Notes under the pieces: generated by a model
What the model saw: the letters and a program-made list of their open reading frames with translations, nothing else
The model's database searches: none
Told to the model about the DNA's origin: nothing
Part shown: positions 1-6,261 of the stretch, in pieces
Layout of the letters: the number at the start of each line of letters is the position of its first letter
How positions within the stretch are numbered: position 1 is the first letter of the stretch
NCBI GenBank assembly: GCA_009698975.1
Contig: WLPB01000056.1
Coordinates: 1-7,127, forward strand
Source of the DNA: Actinomycetota bacterium
GTDB taxonomy: Bacteria > Actinomycetota > Actinomycetes > Nanopelagicales > Nanopelagicaceae
Direction of reading: 5' to 3'
Length of the DNA: 7,127 nucleotides
Position numbers and translations under genes: made by a program

Positions 1-12
1 CTGCTCGTTCAT
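1..12 (-). CDS. Possible 5' end of a minus-strand gene, cut by the left edge
   Basis: An ATG on the minus strand starts four in-frame codons (M-N-E-Q) and then leaves the window. The sequence upstream of the ATG is purine-rich. It contains GAAGG about 8 nt before the start, the best Shine-Dalgarno-like match in the window, which is the main support for a real start. The gene would lie downstream of the tRNA-Lys on the same strand. Four residues do not allow any functional call. The plus-strand reading of the same bases is also open for 29 codons from the edge, so the assignment is tentative. Confidence 0.4.
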
Positions 13-47
13 ATCGCCTGCCTTCTCTCAAGTCTCCTAATGTCATT

Positions 48-74
48 ACTTTTCGCTACTTTGCCACTTTTCGC
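48..74. repeat. 9-bp direct repeat (acttttcgc) spaced by 18 bp
   Basis: The 9-mer acttttcgc occurs at 48-56 and again at 66-74, so the repeat starts are 18 bp apart. On the minus strand it reads GCGAAAAGT, with the similar GGCAAAGTA between the two copies. It lies between the tRNA-Lys 3' end and the putative gene start at position 12, so it could be an operator-like site for that gene. It could also be chance in a short pyrimidine-rich spacer. Confidence 0.3.
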
Positions 75-100
75 AAGAGGGTTAACTTAGGTTGAAAGAG

Positions 101-173
101 TGGGCCCAGACGGGCTCGAACCGTCGACCCACGGATTAAAAGTCCGTTGCTCTACCGACTGAGCTATAGGCCC
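101..173 (-). tRNA. tRNA-Lys, anticodon UUU
   Basis: The minus strand folds into a complete 73-nt cloverleaf. The 7-bp acceptor stem pairs GGGCCTA with TGGGCCC and has one G-T wobble. U8 is followed by a 4-bp D stem (GCTC/GAGC) with loop AGTCGGTA. The 5-bp anticodon stem ACGGA/TCCGT encloses loop CTTTTAA, giving anticodon UUU (lysine, AAA/AAG codons). A 5-nt variable region precedes the 5-bp T stem GACGG/CCGTC with loop TTCGAGC. The discriminator base is A73. The CCA end is not encoded, because the gene continues with CTC, so it must be added by a CCA-adding enzyme. As an ANN-decoding tRNA with U33, A37 and A38 in the loop, it is an expected substrate of the t6A37 pathway that the Sua5-type gene in this window starts. 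I see no clear promoter or terminator hairpin. Confidence 0.96.
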
Positions 174-254
174 CAATACTTAACTTCACACAAAGGCGAG
201 GGCAAGCTGCGCAATCTTAAGGCATCTCAGCCCCTGCTTTACGCCAAAATCTGA

Positions 255-260
255 GAGACT
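255..260 (+). promoter_or_regulatory. Putative -10 element (GAGACT) of the M3 peptidase gene
   Basis: GAGACT ends 7 nt before the ATG at 268. It keeps the A at position 2 and T at position 6 that are most conserved in bacterial -10 hexamers, and transcription from it would start at or next to the start codon (leaderless). No good -35 is seen. The match is weak on its own and is listed because the same arrangement recurs before the other protein genes here. The GAGAG at 253-257 is the only Shine-Dalgarno-like alternative and is about 10 nt from the ATG. Confidence 0.25.
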
Positions 261-267
261 GTCCGTT

Positions 268-2304
268 ATGAGCCTAGATACTTCAAATCCATTTGCCCTG
301 CGAAGCACCCTCGAATACGAGCTTCCTCCCTTTGCTCGAATCACTGAGGATCACTACCTGCCAGCCTTCTATGCAGGATGCGAAGAGCAAATTGCTGAAG
401 TAGAGGCAATCCTGGCTTCAGGAGAGGCAACATTTGAGAACACGCTTGTTGCGCTCGAGAAGAGTGGTCAGTTGTTGATGCGAGTACTCAATGTTTTTTA
501 CAACAAGTCATCGAGTGATACCACTGATCGTCTTGATGTTATTGAGGAAGAGCTTGCTCCAAAGTTATCTGCTCACATGGATGCCATTAGATTAAATCCG
601 GCGCTCTTCGGTCGCATAAAGACTCTCTTCGAAAATCGCGAACAGCTTGGACTCAGCGCTGAAGATCTCAATCTAGTCGAGAAGTATCACATTGACTTTG
701 TACATGCCGGCGCTCACCTGACAGAGTCACAGCGTGCTGAGCTGATGGTTCTTAACGAAGAGCTTTCGAAGCTGCAAACCCAATTTTCAAAGAGCGTTCT
801 AGCTGATACAAATGATTTAGCAGTCATCGTTGATGATGTGGCAGAGCTCGATGGACTTACGGAAAACCAGATAGCAGCGTGCGCGTCAGCTGCAAAAGAT
901 CGCGGTCTTGATGGGAAGTACTTAGTTGGTGCGGTTAACTTTAGTGGAAACCCACTCTTGTCATCGCTTACTAATCGTGATCTGCGAAAGCGAATTATGC
1001 AAAACTCACTTCTGAAGGCAAATCGCGATAACGGTAACGATACAAAGAAGATTCTTATCGCGATGGCAGCTTTACGTGCTAAGCGCGCAAAAATCTTTGG
1101 TGTACAAAGCCATGCCGAATGGGTACTTGAGACAAATACAGCTAAGCATCCAAAGAATGTCCATGCGATGCTCCGCCAAATTGCACCTGCTGCAGTACGC
1201 AATGCAAAGGCTGAGGCTGCGGACTTGCAGAAAATGATTGGCGATGAATTTGAGCTCGAAGCGTGGGACTGGGATTTCTATACTGAGAAAGTACGCCTAG
1301 ATAAGTACGCCATTGATACAGCGGCAATGCGACCTTACTTTGAACTCGAGCGAGTTCTTCGTGATGGCATCTTCTTTGCTGCCAATAAGTTATTTGGCAT
1401 CTCATTTAAAGAGCGCCCAGATATGGTGACTTACCATCCAGAGGCGCGCGCCTTTGAGGTATTTAATGAGGATGGTTCCAAGCTCGGTCTCTTCATTGGT
1501 GACTTCTTTACCCGTGATTCAAAGCGCGGTGGTGCGTGGATGAATAATCTTGTCGACCAAAATTTCTTGCTGGGACAGATGCCGGTTGTGGTAAATAACC
1601 TGAACATTCCTAAGCCACCTGTAGGACAGCCAGCGCTCTTGACCCTTGATGAACTGACAACTTTGTTCCATGAATTTGGACATGCGTTACATGGATTGCT
1701 CTCGCTAGTGAAGTACAACCGCACATCAGGTACAAGTGTTGAGCGCGACTTCGTAGAGTTCCCATCTCAGGTAAATGAGATGTGGATTTTCTGGCCAGAA
1801 GTTGTAAGGAACTATGCCTACCATCACGAAAATGGTGAGGCACTGCCACAAGAACTGATTGATCGACTTGATGCTTCTAAAACATTTAATGAGGGGCATG
1901 CGACTACTAGTTATCTTGCTGCTGCAATTCTTGATCTTGCATGGCATGAGCTCACAGAAGATGACAAGGTCGAAGATGTCATCGCATTCGAAAAGAAGGC
2001 GATTGAAGATTATGGTCTTGATTTTGGACCAGTTCCTGCACGATATCGCTCAACATACTTCAGTCATATCTTTGCCGGCGGATACTCTGCTGGTTACTAC
2101 GGATATATCTGGTCTGAAATCCTCGATGCCGAGAGCGTTGATTGGTTTAAGGAAAATGGCGGTCTGAAACGTGCAAATGGCCAACATTTCCGCGATCAAT
2201 TACTCGGACAAGGTTCTTCAAAGCCATCGATGCAGATGTTTGCTGACTTTAGAGGGCGTGAAGCGACAATCGAACCGTTGCTAAAACGTCGCGGCTTAAA
2301 TTAA
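268..2304 (+). CDS. dcp: M3 family metallopeptidase, peptidyl-dipeptidase Dcp type
   Basis: This is a cytoplasmic zinc peptidase that, by family, cuts C-terminal dipeptides or short peptides from oligopeptides late in protein turnover. At 678 residues it matches the usual Dcp length (about 680). The zinc motif is HEFGH at residues 468-472 (His468, Glu469 catalytic, His472). Glu497 in DFVEFPSQ, 29 residues after His468, fits the third zinc ligand as in known Dcp enzymes. The tyrosine-rich substrate loop after His600 (HIFAGGYSAGYYGY) is intact. The N-terminus (NPFALRSTLEYELPPFARI) resembles Dcp rather than oligopeptidase F. No signal peptide is seen. The ATG gives the full-length family N-terminus; no strong Shine-Dalgarno precedes it. 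The gene appears monocistronic: the tRNA upstream is divergent and the dehydrogenase downstream is convergent, with overlapping stop codons. Oligopeptidase A (same family) is the nearest alternative, and substrate preference cannot be read from sequence. Confidence 0.95.
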   Translation: MSLDTSNPFALRSTLEYELPPFARITEDHYLPAFYAGCEEQIAEVEAILASGEATFENTLVALEKSGQLLMRVLNVFYNKSSSDTTDRLDVIEEELAPKLSAHMDAIRLNPALFGRIKTLFENREQLGLSAEDLNLVEKYHIDFVHAGAHLTESQRAELMVLNEELSKLQTQFSKSVLADTNDLAVIVDDVAELDGLTENQIAACASAAKDRGLDGKYLVGAVNFSGNPLLSSLTNRDLRKRIMQNSLLKANRDNGNDTKKILIAMAALRAKRAKIFGVQSHAEWVLETNTAKHPKNVHAMLRQIAPAAVRNAKAEAADLQKMIGDEFELEAWDWDFYTEKVRLDKYAIDTAAMRPYFELERVLRDGIFFAANKLFGISFKERPDMVTYHPEARAFEVFNEDGSKLGLFIGDFFTRDSKRGGAWMNNLVDQNFLLGQMPVVVNNLNIPKPPVGQPALLTLDELTTLFHEFGHALHGLLSLVKYNRTSGTSVERDFVEFPSQVNEMWIFWPEVVRNYAYHHENGEALPQELIDRLDASKTFNEGHATTSYLAAAILDLAWHELTEDDKVEDVIAFEKKAIEDYGLDFGPVPARYRSTYFSHIFAGGYSAGYYGYIWSEILDAESVDWFKENGGLKRANGQHFRDQLLGQGSSKPSMQMFADFRGREATIEPLLKRRGLN

Positions 2305-3341
2305 AAAGTTGATGCGTCGATAACAAAGCGATATTTAACGTCGCTTGCAATGGTGCGTTCGTAGGCCTCGTTGATGTAATCAGCTTTGATTACCTCGACA
2401 TCGCTAAGGATCTTCTTCTCACCGCAGAAATTGAGCATCTCTTGTAGTTCGGGGATGCCGCCAATCATTGAACCGGCAAGTGAACGGCGTCCTGAAAGAA
2501 GCGATCCGGCATGAACTGAATATGGCTTGCCCGGTAGTCCAACGGTAACGAGAGTGCCATCTAGCTTGAGTAAATTGAGATAGATATTGATATCAAGCTC
2601 GGCGCTGACCGTATTTAGGATTACATCAAAATTACTGCTGAGCGCCTTGAGATTTTGAGGATCTTTAGTTGATACAAAGTGGTGTGCTCCCATACCCAGG
2701 GCATCGGCCTCCTTCGAAGGTGAATGCGAAAGTACAGTTACTTCTGCACCGAGTGCCACCGCAAACTTCACTCCCATATGTCCCAATCCACCGAGACCCA
2801 TAACGGCAACCTTCATGCCCGGGCCGACCTTCCAATGCTTGATCGGGCTATAGAGAGTGACACCGGCACAGAGAAGTGGTGCAACGCCATCGAGCGGAAG
2901 ATTTGCCGGAATCTGAACTGCGTAATCTTCGTTGACTACAAAGCGATTTGAGTATCCGCCTTGTGCCACTGTTTTTCCATCGCGCTCATAACCGTTATAG
3001 GTACCGGTCATGCCATTCTCGCAGAATTGCTGAAGACCGCGCTGGCACTTTTCACATGTTCGGCATGAATCAACAAATACGCCAACCCCGATGTGATCTC
3101 CGACTTTAAATTTTGAAACCGCAGAACCGACTGATGTTACAACGCCAGCAATTTCATGGCCTGGAACCATGGGAAATATTGCTGGTCCCCACTCTTCTCG
3201 AACTTGGTGAATATCTGAGTGACAGATTCCAGCGAACTTAATATTGAGCTCAACATCGTTAACACCGATATCGCGGCGATCAAATTCGAAAGGAAGAAGG
3301 CTGGTACCTGCTGAGAGCGCTGCATATCCACGTGTGTTCAT
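2301..3341 (-). CDS. Zinc-dependent alcohol/aldehyde dehydrogenase (MDR superfamily, YahK/CAD-like)
   Basis: This is a medium-chain dehydrogenase/reductase of 346 residues, close to E. coli YahK (349), expected to interconvert aldehydes and primary alcohols. Catalytic zinc ligands are Cys40 (GICHSDIH), His62-Glu63 (GHEIAGVV) and Cys158. Cys93, Cys96, Cys99 and Cys107 form the structural zinc lobe. The Rossmann loop is GLGGLG at 182-187. The end of strand beta-2 reads Ser205-His206-Ser207 followed by Lys210 instead of the Asp typical of NAD-specific enzymes, so I infer NADP(H) preference, as in the cinnamyl alcohol dehydrogenase branch. The physiological substrate is unknown; aldehyde detoxification is a common role for such enzymes. 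The ATG lies 15 nt after the sua5 stop on the same strand, so co-transcription is possible, but the gap also holds a TAnnnT hexamer 6 nt before the ATG and no Shine-Dalgarno. Its stop overlaps the convergent dcp stop. Confidence 0.93.
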   Translation of the reverse strand: MNTRGYAALSAGTSLLPFEFDRRDIGVNDVELNIKFAGICHSDIHQVREEWGPAIFPMVPGHEIAGVVTSVGSAVSKFKVGDHIGVGVFVDSCRTCEKCQRGLQQFCENGMTGTYNGYERDGKTVAQGGYSNRFVVNEDYAVQIPANLPLDGVAPLLCAGVTLYSPIKHWKVGPGMKVAVMGLGGLGHMGVKFAVALGAEVTVLSHSPSKEADALGMGAHHFVSTKDPQNLKALSSNFDVILNTVSAELDINIYLNLLKLDGTLVTVGLPGKPYSVHAGSLLSGRRSLAGSMIGGIPELQEMLNFCGEKKILSDVEVIKADYINEAYERTIASDVKYRFVIDASTF

Positions 3342-3347
3342 GCGGCA

Positions 3348-3353
3348 ATCTTA
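3348..3353 (-). promoter_or_regulatory. Putative -10 element (TAAGAT) of the alcohol dehydrogenase gene
   Basis: On the minus strand TAAGAT (TAnnnT type, 4 of 6 matches to TATAAT) is followed by exactly 6 nt and then the ATG. This is the geometry of leaderless promoters in actinobacteria. It occupies most of the 15-nt gap after the sua5 stop. No Shine-Dalgarno is present to explain translation otherwise. No -35 consensus is visible inside the end of sua5. Confidence 0.4.
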
Positions 3354-3356
3354 GTG

Positions 3357-4322
3357 TTAGCGACCGTTACTTGCTCGTTGTAATCTATCTCGAATAGCAA
3401 CCGCAATATCTTCACCTTCAGGCTGAATAACAACTACTAAATCGATCTCTTGCGCATCTGCTTCGCGTAGCGCGCCATAGAGTTGGCGAGCAAAATCTTC
3501 ATTATCTACCGGGGCGGCTAGCCGAATAGCGCCCTCAGGCGTTGGATAACTCTTCAGCGCGATATATCCATCACCTGGCCGAGGATGACCGTCGAGAAGA
3601 ATCAGCGCTGATGGGGCGTAATGATTTTCAAGTGAACCGCTCACTCGAATCACATCATCGCGATCTTCCATTGTTAATCCAGTTACTTCCTCAATCATTT
3701 CAATGGTGATTGCTCCAGGACGTAAAATTCGCGGAGCATCTGCAGTGCAATCAATAATTGTTGACTCAACCCCAACAAACGAAGGACCGCCATCTAAAAT
3801 CAAATCATTTTCTGCAAGGAAATCTCCGAGTTCCTCTCTCACAGCTGACGCGGTTGTCGGCGATACTTGTCCGAATCGGTTGGCACTCGGTGCAGCTAAA
3901 CCCTTGCCTCCAGCTTTCTTAAATGCCGACAGCAGGGCAAGTGCGATTGCGTGATCAGGCACTCGAACCCCAACTGTATTTTGCCCCCCGGTTATGAAAT
4001 CTGCAGCTAAGCCAGTGCGAGGAAGAATTAAAGTCATAGGTCCTGGCCAAAAAGCTCGAGCTAAATCGATTGCGTAGTCAGGAATTTCGGCAGCCCATTC
4101 GCTGATGTCCTGCATATCAGCGAGATGAACGATGAGTGGGTGATCGGCGGGGCGGCCCTTAGTAGTATAAATTCGAGCAACTGCCGCTGGGTTTGTGGCA
4201 TCAGCGCCGAGTCCATAGACAGTTTCAGTCGGGAAAGCGACGAGCGCGCCAGATTTCAATCGCTGAGCCGCATCCGTAATGGCATCTGCAGTGCAGTTCG
4301 AGAGAAAATCCCCTTGGCTCAT
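3357..4322 (-). CDS. sua5: L-threonylcarbamoyladenylate synthase, Sua5 type (two-domain)
   Basis: This enzyme makes threonylcarbamoyl-AMP from threonine, bicarbonate and ATP. It is the first step of t6A37 modification of ANN-decoding tRNAs, and the TsaB/D/E proteins complete it. From the chosen start it has 321 residues. The N-terminal YrdC-like domain contains PTETVYGLGAD (31-41), KGR (55-57), FWPGPMTLILP (91-101), APSANRFGQVSPT (about 144-156, with the S-A-N signature) and the GVESTI segment. After PGA comes the interdomain linker with the HYAP segment (234-237), then a C-terminal Sua5 domain. It is thus full-length Sua5, not short TsaC. Start choice: the ATG at 4322 gives the usual family N-terminus and is preceded by GAGAAT 7 nt upstream, or GAGAGA as a Shine-Dalgarno alternative. 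An in-frame ATG at 4352 adds ten residues without support and collides with the divergent glycosyltransferase region. The dehydrogenase follows 15 nt downstream. Confidence 0.93.
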   Translation of the reverse strand: MSQGDFLSNCTADAITDAAQRLKSGALVAFPTETVYGLGADATNPAAVARIYTTKGRPADHPLIVHLADMQDISEWAAEIPDYAIDLARAFWPGPMTLILPRTGLAADFITGGQNTVGVRVPDHAIALALLSAFKKAGGKGLAAPSANRFGQVSPTTASAVREELGDFLAENDLILDGGPSFVGVESTIIDCTADAPRILRPGAITIEMIEEVTGLTMEDRDDVIRVSGSLENHYAPSALILLDGHPRPGDGYIALKSYPTPEGAIRLAAPVDNEDFARQLYGALREADAQEIDLVVVIQPEGEDIAVAIRDRLQRASNGR

Positions 4323-4329
4323 AGTCGTA

Positions 4330-4335
4330 ATTCTC
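4330..4335 (-). promoter_or_regulatory. Putative -10 element (GAGAAT) of sua5
   Basis: On the minus strand GAGAAT matches TATAAT at 4 of 6 positions, including A2 and T6, and ends 7 nt before the ATG at 4322. The overlapping GAGAGA could instead act as a ribosome binding site, so this site cannot tell leaderless from leadered initiation. Either reading favours the 4322 start over the one at 4352. It lies in the short divergent spacer shared with the glycosyltransferase gene. Confidence 0.3.
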
Positions 4336-4366
4336 TCATAAGAGCACTTCATTGAGATTTGTGCGA

Positions 4367-4372
4367 GAAGAT
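4367..4372 (+). promoter_or_regulatory. Putative -10 element (GAAGAT) of the glycosyltransferase gene
   Basis: GAAGAT keeps A2, A5 and T6 of the -10 consensus and ends 6 nt before the GTG at 4379. The overlapping GAGAAG (4365-4370), 8 nt from the GTG, would also serve as a Shine-Dalgarno sequence. Both readings point to the same GTG start. The promoter call itself is weak. Confidence 0.25.
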
Positions 4373-4378
4373 AGCGAA

Positions 4379-5512
4379 GTGAGTATCAAGGTTATGCAGA
4401 TTATTGCCCGCATGAATGTGGGTGGCCCTGCCGTTATAGTCGCAGATTTAATGCGCGGCCTTGATTCTAAGCAATTCGACCAAATTCTCGTGACTGGTTT
4501 TTGTGATGACGATGAGGCGGATTATCTTGAAACTGTAGCTACAGATGTTTCTGCTACTCGTATCGCCGGTCTAGGCAGATCAATCTCTCTTATTGCAGAC
4601 CTACGTGCCTTCTTTTCATTGGTTGTAATGATCAAGAGAGAGAAGCCTGATGTCATTCACACTCATACTGCCAAAGCCGGAGTGCTCGGTCGGCTTGCAT
4701 CAATTTTCGCAGGTGGTAGCGCAATTAGAATCCATACTTTCCATGGTCACTTACTTCATGGATATTTCTCGGGATGGAAAACGGCGCTCGTTATAGCAAT
4801 CGAGAAATTCCTTGCACGGCGCACTCACTTCCTAATCGCGGTAGGTAATCAAGTTCAAGAAGATCTCCTCGCTGTAGGCATTGGTACTCCGTCTAAGTTT
4901 CGAACTTTCTTCCCTGGATTACCTGCGCCTCATGCCCCTTCGAAATCTCAATCTCATTCTGAGCTCGGTTTGGATTCTTCAATTATTTACTGCACATTCG
5001 TCGGTCGTTTAACGCAAATCAAACGACCTGACCGACTGCTAGATATCGCCAAGGTGCTCAAAGAGAGGAAAATCGAGATTGAATTCCTCGTTGCCGGCGA
5101 AGGCGATCTCTTCGAGGTAAGCAAGGAGCGAGTAAAGCGCGAGAGTCTGCCCGTTACATTCCTAGGCTGGCGCAACGATGTTGATCGAATATTTGCCGCG
5201 AGTGATATCGCAATTTTGACCAGTGATAATGAGGGAATTCCGCTGACACTGATTCAAGCTGCTCAAGCTGGGCTTGCCATAGTTGCCCCTCGAGTGGGAT
5301 CCATTGCAGATATTGTCATTGACGGTGAAAGCGGATTCCTGACTTCCCCCGATGCCACAGAAATGGCTGATTCACTCGTAAGACTGGTCAGCGACAGGGC
5401 GCTGCGAGAAAAACTTGGGGCGAGCGGAAAAATTCATGCAGAAAAATTATTTTCATTAGAAAAGTCACTGGCTGACCATATGAAGCTCTATGAATTTTCT
5501 CAGCATAAATAG
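4379..5512 (+). CDS. Glycosyltransferase family 4 (GT-B fold), with Gln in the EX7E motif
   Basis: This is a cytoplasmic or membrane-associated retaining glycosyltransferase of 377 residues, expected to move a sugar from a nucleotide donor to a lipid-linked or envelope glycan. Visible parts are the N-terminal loop NVGGPA (13-18), IHTHTAKAGVLGRLAS (about 93-108), HTFHGH (119-124), and the donor-phosphate segment FVGRL...KRPD with Arg210 and Lys215. The C-terminal part carries SDNEGIPLTLIQAAQAG followed by VAPRVGSIADIV. In the EX7E motif the first Glu is Glu285, but the second position is Gln293 (codon CAA), which is unusual. There are no transmembrane helices. Start: GTG 4379 puts the family N-terminus (about 8 residues before ARMNVGGPA) in place and has GAGAAG 8 nt upstream. 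A TTG at 4352 would add nine residues and reach into the longer form of the divergent sua5. The SIMPL gene follows after 14 nt. Acceptor and donor are unknown. Confidence 0.9.
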   Translation: MSIKVMQIIARMNVGGPAVIVADLMRGLDSKQFDQILVTGFCDDDEADYLETVATDVSATRIAGLGRSISLIADLRAFFSLVVMIKREKPDVIHTHTAKAGVLGRLASIFAGGSAIRIHTFHGHLLHGYFSGWKTALVIAIEKFLARRTHFLIAVGNQVQEDLLAVGIGTPSKFRTFFPGLPAPHAPSKSQSHSELGLDSSIIYCTFVGRLTQIKRPDRLLDIAKVLKERKIEIEFLVAGEGDLFEVSKERVKRESLPVTFLGWRNDVDRIFAASDIAILTSDNEGIPLTLIQAAQAGLAIVAPRVGSIADIVIDGESGFLTSPDATEMADSLVRLVSDRALREKLGASGKIHAEKLFSLEKSLADHMKLYEFSQHK

Positions 5513-5514
5513 GC

Positions 5515-5520
5515 CATACT
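5515..5520 (+). promoter_or_regulatory. Putative -10 element (CATACT) of the SIMPL gene
   Basis: CATACT (4 of 6 matches to TATAAT, with A2 and T6) ends 6 nt before the ATG at 5527 and lies inside the 14-nt gap after the glycosyltransferase stop. There is no Shine-Dalgarno in the gap; the only AGG is about 13 nt from the ATG and overlaps the upstream stop codon. This is compatible with a leaderless transcript starting at the ATG. No -35 consensus is seen at the expected distance. Confidence 0.4.
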
Positions 5521-5526
5521 TGCCCT

Positions 5527-6249
5527 ATGAATACATCAACTATTAAGAAGTCAATTCTCGTTGCAATACCAGTTCTGCTGGTTGCTGCGATTATCAATCC
5601 AATGAGCGCAGACGCTGCAACCACTCCTCGTCACATAACAGTGAACGCGGAAGGTACAGTCAAAGTAACGCCTGATGCGGTTCGCATTAACGCAACAGCC
5701 ACTTCTATCGCTTTGACAAATAAGTTGGCGTTATCTCAGGTTGCTACAACTGCAACTGCTCTTCGCGCAGCGTTGAAAACATCTGGCATTGCAGTCAAAG
5801 ATATCGCCACTCAAAGCGTTACTGCGTATCCAGAGTACAACTACACCAACGATAAAGGTGCGGTATTAGTTGGTTATCGCGCAACTCAGAGCTTCACAAT
5901 TGTTGTTCGTAACGCTTCAAATGCTGGCGCTGTTGTAGATGCAATCGTTGCAGCAGGTGGAGACAGCCTTCAGGTTAATGGAGTTTCGCCATTCGTCCTT
6001 GATGCATCTAAAGCTACTGAGGCAGCTCGTGCGGCAGCGGTAAAGAATGCCAAGGCAAAGGCAACTTCTTATGCCAAGTTGCTTGGAGTCAAGCTAGGAA
6101 GAGTTGATTTCCTCACTGAAACTAGCAGTCCTTCTATCTCTCGTCCTGAATATGTTGCATCCTCAAAAGAGATGTCAGCAGATGCGACAGTTATCGATCT
6201 TGGTGAGCAAGATGTGACAGTCACAATCACTATTCGCTGGAGCTTGTAA
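5527..6249 (+). CDS. Secreted SIMPL domain protein (DUF541)
   Basis: This is a 240-residue exported protein of the SIMPL/DUF541 family (bacterial relatives include E. coli YggE and Brucella BP26), whose biochemical role is poorly defined. It starts with a Sec-type signal peptide: Lys7-Lys8, a hydrophobic stretch at about 9-25, and a likely signal peptidase I site after Ala30 (SADA). The mature part shows the family order: ITVNAEGTVKVTPDAVRINATA, then GIAVKDIATQSVTAYPEY, then VGYRATQSFTIVVRN. The Ala/Lys-rich helix (about 165-185) and LLGVKLGRV follow, and the protein ends in a beta strand (VTVTITIRWSL). There is no lipobox and no C-terminal membrane anchor, so it is probably released or loosely bound outside the membrane. 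It lies 14 nt after the glycosyltransferase and 12 nt before the DUF2157-type gene on the same strand. The ATG is chosen because it gives an intact signal peptide. Confidence 0.92.
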   Translation: MNTSTIKKSILVAIPVLLVAAIINPMSADAATTPRHITVNAEGTVKVTPDAVRINATATSIALTNKLALSQVATTATALRAALKTSGIAVKDIATQSVTAYPEYNYTNDKGAVLVGYRATQSFTIVVRNASNAGAVVDAIVAAGGDSLQVNGVSPFVLDASKATEAARAAAVKNAKAKATSYAKLLGVKLGRVDFLTETSSPSISRPEYVASSKEMSADATVIDLGEQDVTVTITIRWSL

Positions 6250-6255
6250 TACGCT
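6250..6255 (+). promoter_or_regulatory. Putative -10 element (TACGCT) of the DUF2157-type gene
   Basis: TACGCT (TAnnnT type) begins directly after the TAA stop of the SIMPL gene and is followed by 6 nt and the ATG at 6262. The hexamer plus this spacer make up the whole 12-nt gap. The AGG 3 nt before the ATG is too close to act as a normal ribosome binding site. No -35 consensus is seen within the end of the SIMPL gene. Confidence 0.35.
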
Positions 6256-6261
6256 CTAGGC

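Noticed and set aside
1..90. Plus-strand open stretch from the left edge to a TAG at 88-90, reading as a leucine-rich C-terminus
   Set aside because: The hydrophobic reading follows from a pyrimidine-rich strand, and another plus frame is open to a similar length (to 93). The minus strand of the same bases gives a good Shine-Dalgarno-like site and ATG. With only 90 nt I cannot exclude it, but I prefer the minus-strand start.
101..173. The tRNA-Lys gene as an integration (att) site
   Set aside because: No repeat of the tRNA 3' end was seen elsewhere in the window, and there is no integrase or phage gene. The neighbouring genes are housekeeping.
714..1202. 162-codon minus-strand open frame opposite the peptidase gene
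   Set aside because: It lies wholly inside the well-supported dcp gene, and its translation is Ser/Arg-rich and low in family-like motifs, as expected for an antisense shadow.
1859..2167. 102-codon plus-strand frame inside the 3' part of dcp
   Set aside because: The overlapping dcp frame carries conserved M3 motifs through this whole region; the alternative frame shows no recognisable motif.
2280..2345. Bidirectional terminator between dcp and the dehydrogenase gene
   Set aside because: The stops overlap and I found no inverted repeat with a T-run; the short A-run after 2302 alone is not enough.
4352..4357. TTGAGA as a -35 box for the glycosyltransferase gene
   Set aside because: It matches TTGACA at 5 of 6 positions but is only 9 nt from the -10-like GAAGAT, and no -10-like hexamer lies 16-18 nt downstream.
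4352..4378. TTG at 4352 as start of the glycosyltransferase
   Set aside because: It adds nine residues not typical of the family, has no upstream signal, and abuts the divergent gene; GTG 4379 fits better.
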